DNA from: Bacteroidota bacterium
GTDB lineage: Bacteria > Bacteroidota > Bacteroidia > B-17B0 > Aurantibacillaceae
DNA: 34,281 bases
Assembly (NCBI GenBank): GCA_013297775.1
Contig: JAAFIL010000039.1
Coordinates: 1-34,281, forward strand
Direction of reading: 5' to 3'
Position numbers and translations under genes: made by a program. Within the stretch, counting starts at the first letter, position 1. Each line of letters starts with the position of its first letter. The notes below the pieces were generated by a model. It did no database searches. It saw only the letters and a program-made list of their open reading frames with translations, and was not told the DNA's origin. Shown here piece after piece: positions 8,161-15,881 of this stretch.

Positions 8161-9792
8161 TTAATTTTTAATCAGTTTTAAAGTATAATGCAGTTGTGGA
8201 TTAGAGGCATTAACAAAATACAAACCGTTGCGTTCAAACTCTAAATCTAATGGAACAGAAATTTGCCCTGCTTTAATAACTGCCGTTTGAATTAAACTTC
8301 CTAAGGGATTAAATACTTGCACTTGTGTTTCGGTATCAAAGGCTTGGATTAATTCTATTTGCACTTTACCGTTTGTTGGATTAGGTAATAATCGGAAATT
8401 GACCTTTTTAATTTTATCATATTCTGGCAATCCAACAGCAGAACACATGTTTGGCACACCCCAGCCCAACAAGTTATCGGGATTATTGGTTTGAGAGGCA
8501 TTTGCTTTTAAAGCGTTAACTACCATAAAGCTATTTAAACTTTGATTTTTTTGCCAAAAACAGGCAATGGCTCCCGCTAATATCGGACATGAAAAGGACG
8601 TTCCGTTGGCACTAGCAAAGCCGCCATTGTTAAGGCACACAATAGCCCCTTGCCCCATAGCTGCCAAATCGGGTTTTATACGCCCGTCGGCAGTTGGTCC
8701 CACCGAACTAAACCCTGCTCTGTTGCCATTACTATCAATGGCACCTACTGCAATAATACTATCCGCATCGGCGGGCACACCAATGGTTGTCATACCGCCA
8801 CCCGAATTTCCGGCGGCGTTAACCACTACCATTCCTTTGCGAGCCGCCATATTAGAAGCAATACTCATAGGAGCAATGCGTCCAGTTAAATCGGCAGTAA
8901 CGTGATTGTTTAAACCGCCATCAAACGTAAAATAACCCAAAGAAGTGGTTAAAATGTCTGCCCCCACGCTATCCGCAAATTCGGCACCTCGCACCCAATT
9001 GTACTCTTCGCTAATGGTTTCGGCATTATCGTCTTCGGTAGTAAACAACCAATATTTGGCATAAGGTGCGGTGCCTATTAAATTACCAGGCGAATTACCC
9101 GCCAAAGTCGAAAACACCATGGCACCATGCGCCCCGTCGTTATAAACATTACTTTCCATGTTTACAAAATCGTAAGTCCCTAATATGCCCGCTTGAAGTC
9201 GTAAACTATCAAACACAGGATTCAAATTCGCATTACTAAATCCATTATCTAACACAGCAATGGTCATACCTTGACCTTTAAAACCTGCCGCGTGTAAACA
9301 TGGTAAATTTAATTGCTGCGCTTGGGTTAAAGAAGACCCATAATTAAAACCTACCGCACTTGTTCGGTTTACTGGATTTTCGGGTAAAGGTGTTAACCGA
9401 AGATCCTTTTCTTGTTTTTTAATTCGATTGACTTTGTTAGATGAACTCACAAAACCAAATGAATTAATGGTATTTAAAGCCGCAGTGTTAGTAATCGAAG
9501 CAACGACACCATTTAACCATTTAGAGGCATAAAGCACCGTAACATTGGGTACGTTTTCAATTTGTGCCACGTAGGTTGGGTTTACTGGCAAATCGCTGCT
9601 GTTAACACTAATACCCGCATTCGTGCGTCGGGTAATGGCTTTATTACTTAGAAATGTACTCGGATTAGCAATGCTGTGCGGTGTTCCGGTTTTATTAGCA
9701 AATTTAATCCAATATCTATTTTGCGCCTTGCTTATTCCTAGCAGTCCAGCTACCAATAGCCCCATTAAAAGAACCTGTTTATTCTTGCCCAT
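8161..9792 (-). CDS. Secreted S8 (subtilisin-like) peptidase with T9SS sorting domain
   Basis: The 543-residue protein has a signal peptide (1 to about 23), a prodomain-like region and an S8 catalytic domain. The catalytic residues are Asp182 (AVLDNG), His222 (GAHGAMV) and Ser399 (NGTSFSCP), with the oxyanion Asn329 (AAGNSGG). The last roughly 75 residues (from FRLLPNPTNG near 467) form a type A T9SS C-terminal sorting domain. It is therefore predicted to cross the outer membrane through the system encoded next door. Its start overlaps the upstream lipoprotein gene by 14 bases, suggesting translational coupling. Confidence 0.93.
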   Translation of the reverse strand: MGKNKQVLLMGLLVAGLLGISKAQNRYWIKFANKTGTPHSIANPSTFLSNKAITRRTNAGISVNSSDLPVNPTYVAQIENVPNVTVLYASKWLNGVVASITNTAALNTINSFGFVSSSNKVNRIKKQEKDLRLTPLPENPVNRTSAVGFNYGSSLTQAQQLNLPCLHAAGFKGQGMTIAVLDNGFSNANLNPVFDSLRLQAGILGTYDFVNMESNVYNDGAHGAMVFSTLAGNSPGNLIGTAPYAKYWLFTTEDDNAETISEEYNWVRGAEFADSVGADILTTSLGYFTFDGGLNNHVTADLTGRIAPMSIASNMAARKGMVVVNAAGNSGGGMTTIGVPADADSIIAVGAIDSNGNRAGFSSVGPTADGRIKPDLAAMGQGAIVCLNNGGFASANGTSFSCPILAGAIACFWQKNQSLNSFMVVNALKANASQTNNPDNLLGWGVPNMCSAVGLPEYDKIKKVNFRLLPNPTNGKVQIELIQAFDTETQVQVFNPLGSLIQTAVIKAGQISVPLDLEFERNGLYFVNASNPQLHYTLKLIKN

Positions 9793-10525
9793 AACTTACT
9801 AATTTTTGAATGTAAATAATTCCCTTTTCAATTCTATTTTCGATGGGTACACCTGCCACCACCGTGTTAGAGTAAATGTCTTTAATTTCGCGATACACCA
9901 ATCCCACGCCCTTGGCATATTTTTCTTGTTCGTATTGATAAGAAATGAGTGTAGGAAAATCAATTTGTTTAACCGACAGCACTTGGTTTAAAGCAACACC
10001 GTTTATATTTTCACTTCTATCGCTGTATTCAATTTTGTAAGTACGTTCACTCAAGGTATTACGCACATTTCCTTTCCAGGTTTGTCCTTCTTTTATTGGA
10101 AAAACAAGTTTTACATACCGAATATTTTCCTCTACCACTTCTACACTTTTATCGCTCACATTGGCTTGCCAAACATCTTTAATAGTGTATGGAATGCTAT
10201 CGTAAGGTTTAGCCGGATTAAATAGTTTTATATACCGTTCAATACGAATGGCTGGTTTGTTTTCGTTGTCGGTAAATACTTGTGTAAATTTTTCTTTAAT
10301 GCGGTATTTAACCGTTGTAGGTTGAAAAGTTAATTCGTTGTACCAAGTACTATCCACATCGTAAACCACAAATTTACCAAGCGTTTCGGGGTAATACGCT
10401 TTTCCTAAATCAATGGCGGCTACGCTCTCTTCCTCTTTTTTTCGGCAAGATGAAACACTAAACAACAGCACTAACATGAAAACAACGTGCATTCGTGAAT
10501 AATACCGAGCCGTGTTGTTACTCAT
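9779..10525 (-). CDS. Predicted lipoprotein of unknown function
   Basis: The frame can start at 10645 (288 residues), but the lipoprotein signal (MHVVFMLVLLFSVSSC) ends at residue 67 of that version, too far from the start for a signal peptide. I place the start at the internal Met at 10525 (MSNNTARYYSRMHVV...), which leaves a short basic N region and a lipid Cys at about residue 27; Met at 10492 is also possible. The mature part is acidic, beta-rich and recurrently charged, like Bacteroidota periplasmic lipoproteins, and I recognise no domain. It overlaps the S8 protease gene and is probably co-expressed with it. Confidence 0.7.
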   Translation of the reverse strand: MSNNTARYYSRMHVVFMLVLLFSVSSCRKKEEESVAAIDLGKAYYPETLGKFVVYDVDSTWYNELTFQPTTVKYRIKEKFTQVFTDNENKPAIRIERYIKLFNPAKPYDSIPYTIKDVWQANVSDKSVEVVEENIRYVKLVFPIKEGQTWKGNVRNTLSERTYKIEYSDRSENINGVALNQVLSVKQIDFPTLISYQYEQEKYAKGVGLVYREIKDIYSNTVVAGVPIENRIEKGIIYIQKLVSYGQE

Positions 10526-10680
10526 CAAAGTAGAAGGTTGTAAATTAAACGGAATAGGGTCTAACGTATAGAAACTGCGTAAACTCACCCGAGCAACGGA
10601 TTCAATCCATCTCTTAACCACATGCCAACGTTTAATTTTTTTCATTAAACTTACTAATTAGATACCATTTAACTTAATGC

Positions 10681-10688
10681 TAAAGATA
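10681..10688 (-). promoter_or_regulatory. Candidate promoter of the lipoprotein-protease-MFS genes
   Basis: On the minus strand it reads TATCTTTA, one base off TAnnTTTG, in the divergent gap between the lipoprotein and the cystathionine enzyme gene. It is the best -7-like site there for the minus strand. Confidence 0.35.
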
Positions 10689-10735
10689 GTTTAAAATTGC
10701 TGAAATAAAAATGTGTTTCGGTACGAAAAGGGGCG

Positions 10736-10743
10736 TAAATTTG
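10736..10743 (+). promoter_or_regulatory. Promoter of the cystathionine gamma-synthase/lyase gene
   Basis: TAAATTTG is a full match to the Bacteroidota -7 box, 24 bases before the ATG. A TTTCGG stretch about 20 bases upstream could stand for the -33 box. Confidence 0.6.
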
Positions 10744-10767
10744 CTTTTTTTATAAATTCATTTTAGC

Positions 10768-11925
10768 ATGAGCAATTTTAAATACCATGGTTTTGGAACC
10801 AAAGCCATACACGCTGGCGCAGAGCCCGATCCTTCTACGGGTGCCATTATGACTCCCATTTTTCAAACGAGTACTTATGTGCAAGAGTCGCCCGGGCAGC
10901 ACAAAGGCTATGCTTATGCTCGCGGAAAAAACCCAACGCGCGAAGCCTTACAAAAAAATATTGCAGCCCTCGAAAACGCTACCTATTGTTTGTGTTTTAG
11001 CAGCGGCATGGGCGCAATGGATGCTGTTCTCAAATTATTACGCCCCGGCGATGAAGTCATTACTGGCGATGATTTATATGGCGGCAGTTACCGCATGTTT
11101 ACCAAAGTATTTGCCAATTATGGTATTAAATTTCATTTTGTTAATATGACCCACGCGGCCACTATTGAACAGTATGTTAATGCCAACACCAAATTAATTT
11201 GGGCCGAAACGCCTACCAATCCAACCATGCAAATCATAGACATTGAAGCCTGTGGTGCTATTGCTCAAAAACATGGTCTTATTTTGGCTGTAGATAATAC
11301 CTTTGCCTCTCCGTATTTACAAAATCCCTTGGCCTTAGGCGCGCACATTGTAATGCACAGCGTAACCAAATATTTAGGCGGACACAGCGATGTAGTAATG
11401 GGTGCTTTAGTAATGAACGATGCCAAGTTATTTGAACAACTCGCTTTCATTCACAACAGTTGTGGTGCCACACCCGGACCTATGGATAGTTTTTTAGTAA
11501 TGCGTGGTATTAAAACCTTGCATTTACGCATGGAACGACATTGTTTTAATGGACGTAAAATAGCCGAGTTTTTAAAAACCCATCCCAAAATCGAAAAAGT
11601 ATATTGGCCAGGTTTTACCGATCATCCGAACCATGCAATTGCTAAAAAACAAATGCGCGATTTTGGAGGAATGATTTCAATTGTTTTAAAAGATGCCGAT
11701 TTGCCCGAAACCTTTCGCATTGCCTCTTCGTTCAACGTATTTTCATTAGCCGAAAGTTTGGGTGGCGTAGAAAGTTTAATTAACCACCCCGCCACCATGA
11801 CGCACGCATCCATCCCTAAAGAGGAGCGCGAAAAAGCGGGCGTAGTAGATAATTTACTGCGTTTGAGTGTTGGGGTCGAAGATGTAGAAGATTTAATAGC
11901 CGACTTAAAAGCAGCCTTGGCTTAG
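10768..11925 (+). CDS. Cystathionine gamma-synthase/gamma-lyase family PLP enzyme
   Basis: The 385-residue protein is a full-length Cys/Met-metabolism PLP enzyme. Seen: the entry motif GAxxDxxTGAxxxPI, phosphate-binding FSSGMGAM (77-84), the DDLYGGSYR block (101-109), Asp176 (AVDNTFASP) contacting the pyridine ring, and the Schiff-base lysine Lys201 (HSVTKYLGGHSD). The C-terminal SLGGVESL and ATMTHASIP are typical of gamma-synthase/gamma-lyase. The two activities cannot be safely separated by eye, so no symbol is given. It has its own promoter and terminator and acts in the cytoplasm in methionine/cysteine interconversion. Confidence 0.92.
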   Translation: MSNFKYHGFGTKAIHAGAEPDPSTGAIMTPIFQTSTYVQESPGQHKGYAYARGKNPTREALQKNIAALENATYCLCFSSGMGAMDAVLKLLRPGDEVITGDDLYGGSYRMFTKVFANYGIKFHFVNMTHAATIEQYVNANTKLIWAETPTNPTMQIIDIEACGAIAQKHGLILAVDNTFASPYLQNPLALGAHIVMHSVTKYLGGHSDVVMGALVMNDAKLFEQLAFIHNSCGATPGPMDSFLVMRGIKTLHLRMERHCFNGRKIAEFLKTHPKIEKVYWPGFTDHPNHAIAKKQMRDFGGMISIVLKDADLPETFRIASSFNVFSLAESLGGVESLINHPATMTHASIPKEEREKAGVVDNLLRLSVGVEDVEDLIADLKAALA

Positions 11926-11943
11926 CGTTTGCTTATACTACAT

Positions 11944-11977
11944 AAAAAAATCCCGAAAAAATTTTGGGATTTTTTTT
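11944..11977 (+). terminator. Rho-independent terminator
   Basis: Stem AAAAAAATCCC/GGGATTTTTTT with an 11- to 12-base AT-rich loop and a T tract, 19 bases past the stop codon of the cystathionine enzyme. It separates that gene from purB and shows that an upstream purB start inside this hairpin is unlikely. Confidence 0.88.
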
Positions 11978-12036
11978 GCGATAACTACAAACTTTACCTA
12001 GTCTGTAAACTCTTTTTTTATCCCTTCTTTTTATCG

Positions 12037-12044
12037 TATCTTTG
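12037..12044 (+). promoter_or_regulatory. Promoter of purB
   Basis: TATCTTTG is a full match to TAnnTTTG, 14 bases before the purB ATG. The predicted leader is only a few bases long. Confidence 0.65.
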
Positions 12045-12057
12045 CCCTTTGATTTTT

Positions 12058-13413
12058 ATGGAATTATCGCAATTATCGGCCATATCTCCTGTAGATGGTC
12101 GCTACCGCAAAACAACGGTAGCTTTAGCCCCTTATTTTTCGGAGTTTGGTTTAATTAAATACCGGGTTCAAATAGAAATAGAGTACTTTATTGCCCTTTG
12201 TAACTTAGGCTTGCCCCAATTACCCAAGCTAAACGCATCGCAACTAGACGCTTTAAAAAACGTGTATAAAAACTTTTCGGAAAACGACGCCCAATCTATT
12301 AAAGAGGTAGAAAAAGTAACCAATCACGATGTAAAAGCCGTTGAGTATTTTGTAAAAGAACAATTGAAACGTTTACAATTAGATGCCGCTTTAGAATTTG
12401 TACATTTTGGATTAACCTCGCAAGATATCAATAACACCGCCATTCCACTTTCGCTTAAAGATGCTACTCAAACAATACTTTTGCCGCAATTAAAACAAGT
12501 ACTCGATAATTTGATAGAGCAAAGCAAATCGTGGAAACACATTGCGCTACTGGCACGCACCCACGGGCAACCCGCCTCGCCTACCCGCTTGGGTAAAGAG
12601 TGGTTTGTGTTTGTAGAACGCCTGTTGCATCAATTAGAGCAATTTATGGCCGTACCTTACTCGGCTAAGTTTGGAGGTGCCACCGGAAATTTTAATGCCC
12701 ATCACATCAGTTTTCCGTTGGTAAATTGGATTGAGTTTGGAAACGAATTTGTAAACACCAATTTGGGTTTAAAACGCTCGCAATTTACAACGCAAATTGA
12801 GCATTACGATAACCTAGGTGCTTGGTGCGATGCGCTAAAACGCATCAATACGATTTTAATTGATTTATGCCGCGATGTTTGGACTTACATTAGCATGGAT
12901 TATTTTAAGCAAAAATTAAAAGAAGGAGAAGTAGGCTCATCGGCTATGCCACACAAAGTAAATCCGATTGATTTTGAAAATGCAGAAGGCAATTTAGGTA
13001 TTGCCAATAGCTTGTTAGAGTATTTAAGTGCCAAATTACCCATTTCTCGCTTGCAGCGCGATTTAACCGATAGCACCGTGTTGCGCAACTTAGGCGTACC
13101 CGTTGCACATACCCTCATTGCCTATCAAAGCCTTCACAAGGGTTTACAAAAATTAATTTTAAACGAAACCGCCATTGCTAAAGACCTAGAAGCCAATTGG
13201 GCAGTGGTAGCAGAGGCCATCCAAACTATTTTAAGACGCGAATCGTATCCACAACCCTACGAAGCCCTAAAAGCCCTAACCCGCACCAATGCTGCCATTA
13301 CTAAAGTTACACTGCATCAATTTATCGAAACCTTAAACGTTACCGATAGCGTTAAAGCCGAATTGAAAGCCATTTCGCCCGAAACCTATGTGGGCATACA
13401 CCCTAATTTTTAA
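12058..13413 (+). CDS. purB: Adenylosuccinate lyase
   Basis: The 451-residue protein catalyses two beta-eliminations in purine synthesis (SAICAR to AICAR, adenylosuccinate to AMP). The start at 12058 (MELSQLSAISPVDGRYRK) is chosen because it gives the standard N terminus; an upstream in-frame ATG at 11929 would place a terminator hairpin and the promoter inside the gene. Seen: the ISPVDGRY opening, the catalytic histidine in ARTHGQPASPT (His169), and the fumarase/lyase signature GSSAMPHKVNP (293-302) with the catalytic serine. Length is typical of the E. coli-type enzyme. The next gene follows after 4 bases. Confidence 0.96.
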   Translation: MELSQLSAISPVDGRYRKTTVALAPYFSEFGLIKYRVQIEIEYFIALCNLGLPQLPKLNASQLDALKNVYKNFSENDAQSIKEVEKVTNHDVKAVEYFVKEQLKRLQLDAALEFVHFGLTSQDINNTAIPLSLKDATQTILLPQLKQVLDNLIEQSKSWKHIALLARTHGQPASPTRLGKEWFVFVERLLHQLEQFMAVPYSAKFGGATGNFNAHHISFPLVNWIEFGNEFVNTNLGLKRSQFTTQIEHYDNLGAWCDALKRINTILIDLCRDVWTYISMDYFKQKLKEGEVGSSAMPHKVNPIDFENAEGNLGIANSLLEYLSAKLPISRLQRDLTDSTVLRNLGVPVAHTLIAYQSLHKGLQKLILNETAIAKDLEANWAVVAEAIQTILRRESYPQPYEALKALTRTNAAITKVTLHQFIETLNVTDSVKAELKAISPETYVGIHPNF

Positions 13414-13417
13414 ACCT

Positions 13418-13867
13418 ATGAATCGCGTTTGGATATTTACAATCAATAAAGCCTTAGAAGCCAGTGTGCTTCATCAAATCGAAAATTTAGGCCAGCATTT
13501 TGTACAACATTGGACCGCCCACGACCAAGCCCTTGCCGCGCAGTTTTACATCGAAAAACAACGCCTACTTGTTGTTAAAGTTAACGAAGCTGTTTATGCA
13601 GCCAGCGGTTGCAGCATTGATAAGTTGACCCGCTTTGTAAAACAATTAGAAACCGATTTTCAGATTCAGTTATTAAATCGCTTATTGGTGGCTTATCCGC
13701 ACGGCAATGGCATTGAGGTTGTGCCGAGTTCGTCTATTAAAACCCTGTTAGCTAACCAAACCCTAACGCCGCATTCGCCCATTTATGTAACCGATATTGC
13801 CACCGAAGCCGAGCAAAACAATTGGTTACAACCTTTAAAAGATACGTGGTTAAAAAAGTATTTATAA
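13418..13867 (+). CDS. Conserved Bacteroidota protein of unknown function
   Basis: The 149-residue protein starts at 13418 (MNRVWIFTINKALE); a Met at 13388 lies inside purB and is less likely. It matches a family common in Bacteroidota, with an N-terminal RVWI strand, a W-x-A-H-D block near residue 32 and the motif ASGCSIDKLTRFVKQLE near 62-79. Public records often call it 'ABC transporter ATPase', but no Walker A or signature motif is present, so that label is unsupported. It begins 4 bases after purB and probably shares its transcript. Confidence 0.8.
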   Translation: MNRVWIFTINKALEASVLHQIENLGQHFVQHWTAHDQALAAQFYIEKQRLLVVKVNEAVYAASGCSIDKLTRFVKQLETDFQIQLLNRLLVAYPHGNGIEVVPSSSIKTLLANQTLTPHSPIYVTDIATEAEQNNWLQPLKDTWLKKYL

Positions 13868-13902
13868 AACACGAGCTTTACTATTTTACCCTTCACCCTT
13901 AA

Positions 13903-14058
13903 CCGCAATTAGACAGTAGCAGCCAAATTTTTTGGCAAACTATCTGTCTTAGTGCGGATAATCCCGATTTAGTAACTGTTAGGATTTCTTACAAATGATT
14001 TACCTTGAAATCCTTACAGATACTTAATCGCAGACAGTTTCCTCCTTTGAACTGTCTG
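13903..14058. repeat. Cluster of three hairpins in a gene-free stretch
   Basis: H1 (13903-13957): CCGCA/TGCGG at the base, AGACAG/CTGTCT in the middle, GCCAAA/TTTGGC at the top. H2 (13976-14019): CTGTTAGGATTTC with GAAATCCTTACAG, 12 of 13 paired. H3 (14031-14058): CAGACAGTT with AACTGTCTG, perfect. H1 and H3 share the AGACAG/CTGTCT arm. None has a T tract like a terminator. The rest of 13868-14246 is AT-rich with no other visible signal apart from a promoter-like site just before the next frame. Confidence 0.7.
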
Positions 14059-14246
14059 TTTAGGGCCTAACTGAATTTTGCGTTTGGGTTGATTCGTTTT
14101 TGTAAACTACTGACTGTCAAGCCCTCTAACCTACTGATTTTCAACACCCCTAAATATTTGATAACCAAGCCCTAAATCTTACTGTTTTCGATACTTTACT
14201 ACGAAATATAGCATTGTATTGCTTTTAAATGTAGTAACTTTACGGT

Positions 14247-14678
14247 ATGAAAATAGCCATCTCCCATTCCATCCTTAAGCCTGTATATGCGGGGTATGCA
14301 AATGGCACTTTAAGCAATAGGTTAGTCTTTAAACCAAATTTTTTATCTAGCTATTTTCTTAACGGTCTTGGCTTTAAAAGGTCAATTGCTGTTACAACAT
14401 TAGTGGCTTCTATAAGTTCCCGCACTTGTGAAGCAACAAAAGTGGTATTACCAAGGGCAGCGGTTGAATCTGGTTCTGCCCTGGTGTACCTGCTTTCGAT
14501 ACTCGCTTATTTTCATGTTTTAGTTACTTATGTTTTAAATCTATTATACTTACGAGCCTTGCGCCTGCCGCCTTTTGAGAATGAAGACACGTGTCTATCT
14601 TCGGGCAGGCAGCAAGCACTAATTGAGGCGTGGATGACGCTCATCAATGGATTTTTAACCGCGCTTGGCATTTGTTAA
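14247..14678 (+). CDS. Doubtful open reading frame, unknown
   Basis: A 143-codon frame with one hydrophobic stretch (about residues 78-98) and no recognised domain. For coding: TAACTTTA, one base off the -7 consensus, lies a few bases before the ATG. Against: codon use with AGG, CTC and TCC unlike the neighbours, and two strong inverted repeats inside it: 14451-14484 (CCAAGGGCAG with CTGCCCTGG) and 14558-14616 (arms CTTGC-CCTGCC with GGCAGG-GCAAG, with a CACGTG centre). It may be a short acquired gene, or part of the structured region around it. Confidence 0.3.
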   Translation: MKIAISHSILKPVYAGYANGTLSNRLVFKPNFLSSYFLNGLGFKRSIAVTTLVASISSRTCEATKVVLPRAAVESGSALVYLLSILAYFHVLVTYVLNLLYLRALRLPPFENEDTCLSSGRQQALIEAWMTLINGFLTALGIC

Positions 14679-14825
14679 GGTTTCTTATTCACCTACGCTG
14701 GGAAGCCATACAAACAAGTCGTAACTTATTTTATGCGTTGTAGCTACGGAGTTCCTCTTTTTTAAAATTAGTTACACGCATGCAAACGTTCTTTGATTTT
14801 TTGGATAAAACACATTGCTAATTTA

Positions 14826-15043
14826 TATCAAATGGACTTATATTTTAGTCCAAAGATGCGAAGTTATTTGCTTCGACTACGCTCAGTATAAATTTTATTA
14901 GTACAATGAAAAAATTTGTTGCATAGCCCCAGCACACAAACTGGCTCAAACATATACTATATGTTTGCCCTGGAACAAATTTAGAAAGAAGTAATGATGA
15001 AAAAGAACGAGTAGATTGGACTAAAATATAAGTTCATTTGGTA
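14826..15043. mobile_element. MITE-like element, 218 bp, with TTA target duplication
   Basis: The left end TATCAAATGGACTTATATTT and the right end, read on the other strand, TACCAAATGAACTTATATTT pair over about 28 bases. The centre holds a perfect palindrome, CAAACATATACTATATGTTTG less one base (14947-14967). TTA occurs directly on both sides (14823-14825 and 15044-15046), a 3-bp target duplication. No transposase frame. The ends resemble the element at 22332-22491 (TACCAA...TTGGTA, TAA duplication), so one transposase may move both. Confidence 0.75.
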
Positions 15044-15083
15044 TTAGGTCTCGCTAAATACTTTTTTAGTTCATTCGTAAACA

Positions 15084-15354
15084 GATAAATAATTGAATAC
15101 TATTTGACGGAATGTTTTTTGAGACTTCTCTAAAGCAGATAAATTCGAGAACGGTATTTGACTAAATGTTTTTTTGAATCAATTCCAAAGTGGATAAATG
15201 AACGAACAATATTTAGCTGAACGTTTTTTTGAATCTATTCCAAAGTGGAGAAATGTAGAAACTATATTTAACTTAATATTTTTTTAATTTTTTCTAAGGT
15301 GGATAAATGAACGAAAATATTTAACTGAATGTCTTTTGAATTCGTTTTAATGCA
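15084..15354 (+). repeat. Tandem repeat, five degenerate 53-55 bp units
   Basis: Units start at 15084, 15138, 15193, 15248 and 15302, each opening with GATAAAT or GAGAAAT. They continue through an ATATTTaactgAATGTTTTTT-like core and end in CCAAAGTG or a variant; lengths are 54, 55, 55, 54 and 53. A partial unit precedes (about 15050-15083) and the pattern fades after 15355. The period is not a multiple of three and stops are frequent, so it does not encode a repeat protein. There is no constant-repeat/variable-spacer layout, so it is not CRISPR. Confidence 0.8.
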
Positions 15355-15711
15355 AATAAACTAAGAATGGTTGATTGAATATGGATATGCGCATAAGCCG
15401 TTGATTGGACAAAAGTAAGTAATGAACAACTAATCGAATTAACCCACAAATAGGCGAGCCAACTTTCACTAAAAGTCAAAATTTGTAGTACTGCTTGGAA
15501 ATGTTTGCATTTCTACTTTTCAAAATACATAAATGATGCCTTCAGCCGTTTATGTTAAGTTCCGTAAATCACTCACAACGTTTGATTTTCGCAACGCCAG
15601 CAAGAGTTTATTTACATTAAAAAAAGTGATACACAACCAGAAACAAACCAAAAAAACAACAACCCCAAACACAACCTAGCAGATGCGTCAACACATCTGT
15701 TGTAGTACTCA

Positions 15712-15760
15712 AGTCGCTTAACGTAAAACCAATTTCGTTCATTGGCTAACGTTAAGCACT
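15712..15760. repeat. Long hairpin with core GCTTAAC/GTTAAGC
   Basis: AGT-GCTTAACGT pairs with ACGTTAAGC-ACT, followed by CCAAT/ATTGG around the loop TTCGTTC. One base (C15715) bulges. The outer pair GCTTAAC (15716-15722) and GTTAAGC (15751-15757) fits the integron attC core consensus RYYYAAC/GTTRRRY, but the structure is shorter than known attC sites and no integron integrase is in the window. Confidence 0.6.
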
Positions 15761-15829
15761 AGTGTTACAAATTTTATTAGCAAACCAAAAACTGATCAAC
15801 ACGTTCGGAGAAGGTCCATTGACCGCATT

Positions 15830-15881
15830 AACCAAATTTAAAGCCCCATTAACTAACAACTAATCCACTTTAAATTTGGTT
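15830..15881. repeat. Perfect 14-bp inverted repeat
   Basis: AACCAAATTTAAAG (15830-15843) and CTTTAAATTTGGTT (15868-15881) are exact reverse complements around a 24-base spacer, with TTTTATT following on the plus strand. It could act as a weak terminator or be the remains of a small palindromic element. Confidence 0.6.

Noticed and set aside
8567-8905. 112-codon frame opposite the S8 protease gene
   Set aside because: It is antisense to a clear protease domain, and its composition (Pro/Ala-rich) is a by-product of the opposite frame.
10526-10645. N-terminal extension of the lipoprotein
   Set aside because: The lipobox would lie 67 residues in; the stretch reads like untranslated leader. Not fully excluded, as MKKIK is a usual start.
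11929-12057. N-terminal extension of purB
   Set aside because: It would include a terminator hairpin and the TATCTTTG promoter, and adenylosuccinate lyases start at the MELSQLSAISPVDGRY-type N terminus.
13418-13867. Annotation as ABC transporter ATPase
   Set aside because: No Walker A, Walker B or ABC signature motif is present in 149 residues.
15084-15354. Tandem units as a CRISPR array
   Set aside because: Similarity runs through the whole unit and no constant repeat alternates with unique spacers; no cas genes are present.
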